Shown: piece after piece, positions 5,314 through 10,902 of the stretch | How the letters are laid out: the number at the start of each line of letters is the position of its first letter | How positions within the stretch are numbered: the stretch's first letter is position 1 | Assembly (NCBI GenBank): GCA_036570465.1 | Contig: DATCYD010000218.1 | Span: 1-10,902 of the forward strand | DNA length: 10,902 bases | Source: Anseongella sp036570465 | GTDB lineage: Bacteria > Bacteroidota > Bacteroidia > Sphingobacteriales > Sphingobacteriaceae | Reading direction: 5' to 3' | Translations under genes and position numbers: made by a program | Notes under the pieces: model-generated | Told to the model about the DNA's origin: nothing | The model's database searches: none | What the model saw: only the letters and a program-made list of their open reading frames with translations

Positions 5314-6726
5314 ATGGAATGGATCTATCTGCTGACAGGGTTATTCGTTGGTGCGTTAACCGGTTTTCTGTACGGGCGGCTGAAACAAGGGGACGGAACG
5401 CTGGGGGAAAAACAAGCCGAACTGAGCCGGGAGCATTCCGCCCTGAGCGAACGCTGTCGCATGCTGGAAAACGAAGGAGGCCGCCTGCGGGATGACCTGG
5501 CCGAAGAGCGGGCCCTTTCCCGGGAGCGGGATCAGGAACTCAGCCGTATGAGAGAAACAGCTGCTGTCCGGGAGCAACAATTGCGGCAGAGCGGGCAGCA
5601 AATGCAAGAACGGGAGCGGCAATTCCGGGAACAACAGGAAGCCTATGGGCACATGCAGGAACAACTAACCCTGCAGTTCCAGAATATCGCAGGAAAATTG
5701 CTGGAAGAAAAATCCAGGAAATTCACCGAGCTCAACAAAGCCAGCCTGGACACTCTTTTGAATCCCTTGCGTGAAAACATAAAATCGTTTGAAGAACGGG
5801 TCGAAAAAACATATAAGGCCGAATCAGACGAAAGAAACGTCCTAAAGGGAACAGTAGAACAGATGATGACGCTCAACCGCCAACTCAGCGAGGATACAGG
5901 CAACCTGACCCGCGCCTTGCGGGGCGACACAAAGAAACAAGGAAACTGGGGAGAAGTCATTCTCAATAGGATCCTGGAACGATCCGGCCTCGTGGAAGGT
6001 GAAAACTACATCATCCAGGGAAAGAATCTAAAACTGGAGAGCGAAGAAGGCCATCGGCGACAACCGGATGTGGTGGTACAGCTTCCAGGCAACAAACATA
6101 TTATCATTGATGCCAAAGTTTCACTGGTAGCCTACGAACGAATGATTGGCAGCAAGACAGAAGAAGAGCGGGAACAACATCTGAAACAACATGTCCGGTC
6201 GGTGCGCGATCACATTACCGGACTGAGCGCCAGGGAATATGCCGGATTGCACGGGATCGATTCCCCCGACTTTGTCATTCTGTTCATGCCCATCGAATCA
6301 GGATTCAGCGCAGCCGTGCAGCACGATACAGAGCTGTTCAGCGATGCCTGGGACCAGAAGATCGTCGTGGTTGGCCCCTCTACCCTGCTGGCCACCCTGC
6401 TCACCATAGCGGCCACCTGGAGACAGGAAAAACAAACCCGAAATACCCAGACGATCGCCCGACAGGCCGGTGCCCTGTATGATAAATTCGCCCGTTTTAT
6501 GGAAGACCTGGAAAAAGTCGGGAAACACCTCGGCCTTACCCAGAAAAGCTATGACGATGCCTTTCGCAAACTGCATAGCGGACGCGGCAACATTCTTAAT
6601 CGTGTAGAAGACCTCCGGAAATTAGGAGCAAAAACCACCCGCCACCTAAACCCCGACTACCTGGACACCACCGAAGAACCAGAAACTACGCCGAAGGTGG
6701 AAAAGCATTCCAACCCTGCGCAGTAA
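5314..6726 (+). CDS. rmuC: DNA recombination protein RmuC
   Basis: RmuC limits recombination at inverted repeats in E. coli and is predicted to be a membrane-anchored nuclease. From the ATG at 5314 the protein has 470 residues: one N-terminal transmembrane helix (about 4-20), a long Glu/Gln/Arg-rich coiled coil (about 30-200), and the RmuC domain (about 205-445). The domain shows a PD-(D/E)xK-like set: GNWGEVIL (210-217) with Glu214, QPDVVV (250-255) with Asp252, and IIDAK (264-268) with Asp266 and Lys268. FMPIESGF (324-331) and GPSTLLATL (354-362) follow; all family landmarks are intact. The C-terminal tail (about 446-470) is acidic and variable, and its coding region overlaps the end of thiL by 41 bp on the other strand. 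The gene is divergent from the zinc peptidase gene. The identification is firm; the nuclease activity is inferred from the fold. Confidence 0.96.
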   Translation: MEWIYLLTGLFVGALTGFLYGRLKQGDGTLGEKQAELSREHSALSERCRMLENEGGRLRDDLAEERALSRERDQELSRMRETAAVREQQLRQSGQQMQERERQFREQQEAYGHMQEQLTLQFQNIAGKLLEEKSRKFTELNKASLDTLLNPLRENIKSFEERVEKTYKAESDERNVLKGTVEQMMTLNRQLSEDTGNLTRALRGDTKKQGNWGEVILNRILERSGLVEGENYIIQGKNLKLESEEGHRRQPDVVVQLPGNKHIIIDAKVSLVAYERMIGSKTEEEREQHLKQHVRSVRDHITGLSAREYAGLHGIDSPDFVILFMPIESGFSAAVQHDTELFSDAWDQKIVVVGPSTLLATLLTIAATWRQEKQTRNTQTIARQAGALYDKFARFMEDLEKVGKHLGLTQKSYDDAFRKLHSGRGNILNRVEDLRKLGAKTTRHLNPDYLDTTEEPETTPKVEKHSNPAQ

Positions 6727-7732
6727 GCGGATGAGCGTGACCCGACTTTGAGATCAGGTAGCACCCTTCTTCTTTGGATGTCATGTGGCCGATTATAGTA
6801 ATATCGGGCTGTCCCTTTATCTTTTCATAATCCTGCTGGGCAATCGTAAACAGCAATTCGTAGTCTTCTCCCCCGCTGAGTGCGCATACCGTTGGGTCCA
6901 GCTTAAATTCCCGGGCTGTCTCCCAGGTCATGGGGTCAATCGGGATCTGTTCTTCAAACAATTTACATCCCAGGCCGGAACCGGTTGCCAGATGAAGGAC
7001 CTCCGAGGCCAGTCCGTCGGAAATATCGATCATCGAAGTCGGCCGCACGTTCAATGTTTGCAGTAATTCACGAATATCCCCCCGTGCCTCAGGTTTGAGC
7101 TGACGTTCCAGAATGTAGTCTTTCCCCTGTAGATCGGGTTGCATTTGGGGATTTCCAAGGTAAACCTGTTTTTCCCGCTCCAGGATCTGCAGCCCCATGT
7201 AGGCCGCGCCCAGGTCCCCTGAAACACAAAGCAACTCATTCTCCCGGGCCCCGTCACGATAAACCACCTCGCCCTCGCCGGCAACACCCAGCGCCAGAAT
7301 GCTAATCACCAATCCATGCTGCGATGACGTAGTATCGCCACCAATCAAATCCACCTTATATTTATCACAGGCAAGCAACATGCCATTGTAAAGCTCCTCG
7401 ATCGCCTCGAGGGAAAACCGGTTTGAAAATGCGATTGACACGGTGATTTGGGTGGGAATGGCATTCATTGCATATACATCCGACAGGTTAACGATCACCG
7501 CCTTGTATCCCAGGTGTTTTAAAGGTACGTAGGACAGATCAAAATGGATCCCTTCGGTTAGTAAATCAGTGGTGATAATCGTTTTCTTTCCGGAATGGTC
7601 CACCACGGCAGCATCGTCCCCAACGCCTTTTTCCGTGCTCTTTTGATGCAACCGGATGTTCTTCGTCAGGTGGTCAATGAGGCCAAACTCTCCCAGCTGA
7701 CCTATTTCAGTTCTAGATTTATTTTCCAACAT
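6686..7732 (-). CDS. thiL: Thiamine-monophosphate kinase
   Basis: ThiL phosphorylates thiamine monophosphate with ATP to give thiamine diphosphate, the last step of cofactor synthesis, in the cytoplasm. Numbered from the ATG at 7732 the protein has 348 residues, with the two PurM/AIRS-like domains. Visible motifs are GVGDDAAV (36-43) with Asp39 and Asp40, TTDLLTEGIHF (54-64), NLSDVYAM (82-89), LIGGDTTSS (129-137), DISDGLASE (236-244), and SGGEDYELL (286-294), covering the Mg-ATP and substrate sites. The in-frame TTG at 7738 is a worse start because AGGGAG lies 7 nt before the ATG. That Shine-Dalgarno overlaps the TAG of the upstream sulfatase gene, so translation is probably coupled. No other thi gene is in the window. 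The 3' end overlaps convergent rmuC by 41 bp. Confidence 0.97.
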   Translation of the reverse strand: MLENKSRTEIGQLGEFGLIDHLTKNIRLHQKSTEKGVGDDAAVVDHSGKKTIITTDLLTEGIHFDLSYVPLKHLGYKAVIVNLSDVYAMNAIPTQITVSIAFSNRFSLEAIEELYNGMLLACDKYKVDLIGGDTTSSQHGLVISILALGVAGEGEVVYRDGARENELLCVSGDLGAAYMGLQILEREKQVYLGNPQMQPDLQGKDYILERQLKPEARGDIRELLQTLNVRPTSMIDISDGLASEVLHLATGSGLGCKLFEEQIPIDPMTWETAREFKLDPTVCALSGGEDYELLFTIAQQDYEKIKGQPDITIIGHMTSKEEGCYLISKSGHAHPLTAQGWNAFPPSA

Positions 7733-7739
7733 ACCCAAT

Positions 7740-7745
7740 CTCCCT
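7740..7745 (-). promoter_or_regulatory. Ribosome binding site of thiL overlapping the sulfatase stop codon
   Basis: On the minus strand TAGGGAG combines the sulfatase TAG stop (7746-7744) with the AGGGAG Shine-Dalgarno of thiL. It lies 7 nt before the ATG at 7732 and only 1 nt before the TTG at 7738, which supports the ATG. The overlap suggests that ribosomes finishing the sulfatase re-initiate on thiL. Confidence 0.7.
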
Positions 7746-9294
7746 ATCTTTTTTCCTGTCTGACTTCGCCCTTTTCCTTTATATGTTGCAAAAGGGCCGC
7801 TAATTCTGTTGTTTTCTCCGGCTGTGCCGCTGCCTGATTTTCTTTTTCCCCCTGATCTTCCACCACATTAAAGAGCTGCGGTTCCGTTTTGTACCCGGTT
7901 TCGATCTGAACAGCCTTCATCAGCGCCGGCCCCTTATGCGGCTCGATGTATTTCCAGTCACCCCGGACCACCGACAAGGTGCCGTTCAAGGCATGTTCTA
8001 CTACATGAGAACGCCCCTCTTTGGTTTCCCCCAGCAGTGCGTCCAGATGATCAAAACTATCGGGAGCAGCAGTGCTATCAAGTGAAACGCCTGTCATCTG
8101 TGCAAAGGAAGCCAGCAAGTCCACCTGGCTGAATAACGCATCCGACACGCCCGGCTGCACCTTTCCGGGCCAGTGAACAATAAACGGCACACGGGTACCC
8201 GCTTCGAAAGCGCTGTATTTACCTCCCCGGAGCCATCCCGAAGGACGATGGGTGCTTAGCAGTTCCACCGCCTGATCCTTATAGCCATCGTCAATGACAG
8301 GTCCGTTATCGCTGGTAAGTATCACCAGCGTATTTTCGGCCAGACCCAGCGCCTCCAATTGTTCCATGATCTGTCCAACGCACCAGTCAAGCTGCAGGAT
8401 CACATCTCCCCGCGGGCCCAGCCCGCTTTTTCCCGCAAACCTGGAATGAGGTACACGGGGCACATGGATATCATGTGTGGAAAAGAATAAGAAAAACGGT
8501 TCTTCAGCATTTTCGGCGATAAATGTCCGGGCCCGTTGCACCAGCGTATCAGCAATATCCTCATCTGTCCACAACGCCGATTTTCCACCCGTCATATAGC
8601 CAATGCGGCTAATTCCATTTACAATGGTTTGATTATGGCCATGGGAAGGGTGCATCTTCAGCAATTCCGGATTTTCTTTTCCGGTGGGCCAGTCGCCCAC
8701 CTTTCCTTCATAACTAACCTGAATGGGATCGTCCTCCTCCAGGCCAACGATCCGGTGATTCTCTACGAACACACAAGGCACACGGTCGCCGGTGGCAGGG
8801 ATTAGAAAAGAATAATCAAAGCCGATTTCCAGGGGTCCCGGCCGGATATCTCCGTTCCAGTCCGGCCCCTCTTCCGGCCCCAGGCCCAGGTGCCATTTCC
8901 CAACCACCGCGGTGACATAGCCCGCCTCCTGAAAAACCGAAGGAAGGGTTGTGATAGCGGTATCGATGAGCAGAGATGCGTTTCCGCGGGCAATCCCCCG
9001 TCCGGCACGACGCCAGGAATACTCCCCCGTTAGCAAGGTGTAACGCGAGGGCGTACAGCTCGCCGAAGAGGCATGAGCACGCGTGAACCGTAATCCACCG
9101 GCAGCCAGCGCATCTATGTTGCGCGTAGTCACCAGACTCGTTCCGTAACAGGCCAGATCTCCATAGCCCAGGTCATCTGCATAAATGAGTATCACATTGG
9201 GTGTATCAGGGCGTTGCTGTTCCTTGTTTTCCGGGGATTGCTGACACCCCGCCAGCAAGGTGGCAGCAATCAGCAAGCTAAGAGAGTTCTTCAT
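7744..9294 (-). CDS. Lipoprotein sulfatase (type I, formylglycine-dependent arylsulfatase family)
   Basis: A 516-residue sulfatase of the alkaline-phosphatase superfamily that should hydrolyse sulfate esters, substrate unknown. It begins with a lipoprotein signal peptide ending in the lipobox LLAGC, so Cys17 would be acylated and the enzyme anchored in the envelope. Active-site features are ADDLGYGD (39-46) with metal ligands Asp40 and Asp41, the maturation motif CTPSRYTLLTG (80-90) in which Cys80 becomes formylglycine and Arg84 stabilises it, GKWHLG (132-137), SDNG (328-331) with Asp329 and Asn330, and GGKYSAFEAGTRVP (357-370) with Lys359. All key residues are present. The sulfatase-activating enzyme is not in the window. 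The ATG has GGAAG 8 nt upstream. The gene overlaps the preceding symporter gene by 17 bp and abuts thiL. There is no SusC/SusD pair or glycoside hydrolase nearby, so this is not a standard polysaccharide utilisation locus. Confidence 0.95.
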   Translation of the reverse strand: MKNSLSLLIAATLLAGCQQSPENKEQQRPDTPNVILIYADDLGYGDLACYGTSLVTTRNIDALAAGGLRFTRAHASSASCTPSRYTLLTGEYSWRRAGRGIARGNASLLIDTAITTLPSVFQEAGYVTAVVGKWHLGLGPEEGPDWNGDIRPGPLEIGFDYSFLIPATGDRVPCVFVENHRIVGLEEDDPIQVSYEGKVGDWPTGKENPELLKMHPSHGHNQTIVNGISRIGYMTGGKSALWTDEDIADTLVQRARTFIAENAEEPFFLFFSTHDIHVPRVPHSRFAGKSGLGPRGDVILQLDWCVGQIMEQLEALGLAENTLVILTSDNGPVIDDGYKDQAVELLSTHRPSGWLRGGKYSAFEAGTRVPFIVHWPGKVQPGVSDALFSQVDLLASFAQMTGVSLDSTAAPDSFDHLDALLGETKEGRSHVVEHALNGTLSVVRGDWKYIEPHKGPALMKAVQIETGYKTEPQLFNVVEDQGEKENQAAAQPEKTTELAALLQHIKEKGEVRQEKR

Positions 9295-10513
9295 CTTTAT
9301 TTCTTCCGTAAATTCTGGATATGATCATGGTGGAGACAGTATCGCCTGTCGCGTTAAGCAGTGTGGCCATGGGGTCAATCACCGTGGCAATGACAGTAAC
9401 TACCGGCAAAAATTCCGGCGGAAAGCCATAGGCAGTGATAATGAACACCTCTCCGATATAGCCTCCATTGGGAATCCCCCCTTCCACCACACTGGTTAGC
9501 AGAGCCACAAAAAGTGCCAGCATCAATGTCTCCGCACCGCTAAATGGTTGGTCCAGGATCGCAAACAAAACAGCGATCTTAATAATGGCGCCCAGGCTGG
9601 ACCCCTCCTTATGAAGGGCAGCGCCCAGCGGAATCGCCAGTTTGCCCACCGCGGGACGAATATTCATCTTCTCTCCCGCTACCAGGTTCACCGGCATGGT
9701 AGCAATACTGCTGCAGGTACCCAACGCCGTAACTGAGGGAGTGAGGTTGTTTTTCCAATAGCTTTTTACTCCTCCGAGACCCCCGGCAAAAAAAGCATAC
9801 AATGAAAACCCCGCCAGGAAATAAACCAGTGCAGATGAATAATAAACGATGGTGGATTCAACATAAGCCTGCAGCAATTGCGGCCCCAAACTGGCAATCA
9901 GGTAAGCAAAGTAAGCGCCTAACCCCAATGGGGCCATCTTCATGATGAGACGAAGAAAATTCTTCATAACCTCATTCCCCGAGAAGATAAAACTTTTAAA
10001 GGCCTCCCCTTTCTCCCCGGAAATCCGTACAGCAAAACCGGTCAGGAGCGAAAATACGATCAGGGCCAGCATATTCTGCTTGGACAGCAGCAAGCTAAAA
10101 TCATTGACGGTAAAAGCCCGGACCAGTTGGGAAGAGATATCTGCCGGTGCCATTTCTTCGTGCTGGAGGCCGCTTTGGGCCTCTACGGGAGACAATGGGA
10201 AAATCTTCAGCACGCCGATAGCGAATATTGCCGCCAGCAGGGCCGTCACTGTAAATACAACGCCCGTAAGCAACAGGATGCGGCCCGCCTTCTCCTTCCC
10301 GTGAAGCTGAATAACAGATGACGTTACCGCGAAAAAAATCAGCGGAACCACGCTGACAAAGATCATGTTCAGGAAAATATCCCCAAGCGGCTTCAGGGCC
10401 AGGGCCACCCGCGGGAAGAAGATCCCCGCGAGTGTCCCCAGCACAATGGCTCCCAGCAGGGTCAGGGTGCCGGCGTAACTTTTCCAAACATTGCTCTTTG
10501 CAGGGGTTTGCAT
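9278..10513 (-). CDS. Dicarboxylate/amino acid:cation symporter (DAACS/SDF family), atypical motifs
   Basis: An inner-membrane secondary transporter of the GltPh/EAAT fold, 411 residues from the ATG at 10513; an in-frame TTG at 10519 would add two. The first six hydrophobic segments lie in about 10-260. Hairpin 1 has TCSSIATMPV (266-275), the counterpart of the serine-rich loop. TM7 has PLGAALHKEGSSLG (295-308), where the usual NMDGT is HKEGS (301-305). Hairpin 2 has EGGIPNGGYIG (344-354), and TM8 has IDPMATLLNATGD (379-391). By alignment with GltPh, Asp394 is kept (Asp380), as are Asn401 (Asn387) and Asp405 (Asp391). Arg397, which binds acidic side chains, is Ala383, and Asp390 is Ala376. 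It is therefore probably a transporter for a non-acidic substrate with altered cation coupling; this is inference. It overlaps the sulfatase gene by 17 bp, indicating a shared operon. Confidence 0.9.
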   Translation of the reverse strand: MQTPAKSNVWKSYAGTLTLLGAIVLGTLAGIFFPRVALALKPLGDIFLNMIFVSVVPLIFFAVTSSVIQLHGKEKAGRILLLTGVVFTVTALLAAIFAIGVLKIFPLSPVEAQSGLQHEEMAPADISSQLVRAFTVNDFSLLLSKQNMLALIVFSLLTGFAVRISGEKGEAFKSFIFSGNEVMKNFLRLIMKMAPLGLGAYFAYLIASLGPQLLQAYVESTIVYYSSALVYFLAGFSLYAFFAGGLGGVKSYWKNNLTPSVTALGTCSSIATMPVNLVAGEKMNIRPAVGKLAIPLGAALHKEGSSLGAIIKIAVLFAILDQPFSGAETLMLALFVALLTSVVEGGIPNGGYIGEVFIITAYGFPPEFLPVVTVIATVIDPMATLLNATGDTVSTMIISRIYGRNKDEELS

Positions 10514-10585
10514 CTTCAATGTTAAGAAAAATTCCCCGCCTCCGGAAAAAGATCACAGTCTTTGACAGGGACCGTTTCCCGTTGA

Positions 10586-10902
10586 TTACCGCCAGCCGCC
10601 TCCCAACGCACGATACAATTCAACCACCGAATTCAGGCGGCTGTACGCTGCGTTGATCAGGCCAAGCCGGGAGTTGAGTGCGTTTTCACGAGCCCTCAAT
10701 ACTTCCAGATAATTGCCAAACCCGTTATTCAACAATACTTCTGAGTAATTGCTGGCTGTATCATAAGCCTGAAACTCCAGGGTCTTGATCTCAATCGTCT
10801 TTTCTGCCGCCTGATAATCATACAGCGCATCGGAAACTTCCTTACTGGCTGTAAGAATGGTCTTTTGGAAGTTAAGCAGCGCCGTTTCCTGCTGCGCCCT
10901 GG
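10586..10902 (-). CDS. TolC/NodT-family outer-membrane efflux protein, C-terminal part (cut by window edge)
   Basis: Only the last 104 residues are in the window; the 5' part runs off the right edge. The frame is open from the edge to a TAA at 10588-10586. It is largely helical and ends with the pattern of the second TolC repeat in RND-type outer-membrane factors: a helix rich in Ala/Glu/Lys, the turn NNGFGNYLEVLRARENAL (58-75), then a helix containing ELYRALGGGW (94-103). The ELYxALGGGW ending is characteristic of the NodT/OprM branch. Such proteins form the outer-membrane channel of a tripartite efflux pump, usually encoded after the periplasmic adaptor and the RND pump, which would lie to the right of this window. 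It is on the same strand as the symporter, 72 bp upstream of it. The family is confident; the pump type is not determinable here. Confidence 0.9.
   Translation of the reverse strand, partial: RAQQETALLNFQKTILTASKEVSDALYDYQAAEKTIEIKTLEFQAYDTASNYSEVLLNNGFGNYLEVLRARENALNSRLGLINAAYSRLNSVVELYRALGGGWR

Noticed and set aside
10101..10556. Minus-strand open frame of 151 codons in another frame of the symporter gene
   Set aside because: The symporter frame shows clear membrane segments and family motifs; this frame is a shadow of it.
1..10902. tRNA or rRNA genes, CRISPR arrays, insertion sequences, attachment sites or phage genes
   Set aside because: No tandem spaced repeats, transposase motifs, terminal inverted repeats or tRNA-like cloverleaf sequences were noticed, and the genes are tightly packed housekeeping and transport genes.

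Overview
This window looks like chromosomal DNA from a member of the Bacteroidota, probably of the Sphingobacteriales/Chitinophagales/Cytophagales type. Four intergenic sites match the Bacteroidota -7 promoter consensus TAnnTTTG exactly (before rplS, dusB, rmuC and, on the minus strand, a zinc peptidase gene). Base composition is mid-range. The proteins (DusB, ThiL, CdsA, short-form Psd) read like that phylum. The phylum call is fairly firm; anything finer is a guess. Coding density is very high, and I see no tRNA, rRNA, insertion sequence, CRISPR array or phage gene. No gene-free stretch reaches 300 bases.

Layout. (1) 72-413 (+): rplS for ribosomal protein L19, with its own promoter and a strong hairpin terminator that probably works in both directions. 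(2) 534-2961 (-): a membrane-lipid operon read leftward, CPBP-family intramembrane protease, then cdsA (CDP-diacylglycerol synthase), then psd (phosphatidylserine decarboxylase). (3) 2994-4392 (+): dusB (tRNA dihydrouridine synthase) and apaG, divergent from the lipid operon across only 32 bp. (4) 4405-5118 (-): a YugP-like membrane zinc metallopeptidase, convergent with apaG. Its leader can be drawn as several mutually exclusive hairpins, one of them terminator-like. (5) 5314-6726 (+): rmuC, whose 3' end overlaps thiL by 41 bp tail to tail. (6) 6686-10902 (-): a leftward run made of the C-terminal end of a TolC/NodT-type outer-membrane efflux protein, a dicarboxylate/amino acid:cation symporter, a lipoprotein sulfatase and thiL. 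The last three genes overlap or abut closely enough to suggest one transcript with translational coupling.

How the genes work together. CdsA and Psd sit on the route phosphatidate -> CDP-diacylglycerol -> phosphatidylserine -> phosphatidylethanolamine; the middle enzyme PssA is not in the window. DusB, L19 and ApaG are housekeeping. The sulfatase-symporter-ThiL group does not form a textbook pathway. The symporter is the most divergent protein here: it keeps the transporter fold motifs but has changed the conserved NMDGT sodium motif and lost the arginine that binds acidic side chains.

I found no convincing new multi-gene system. The best leads are the unusual symporter, the attenuator-like leader and the odd sulfatase-symporter-thiL operon.
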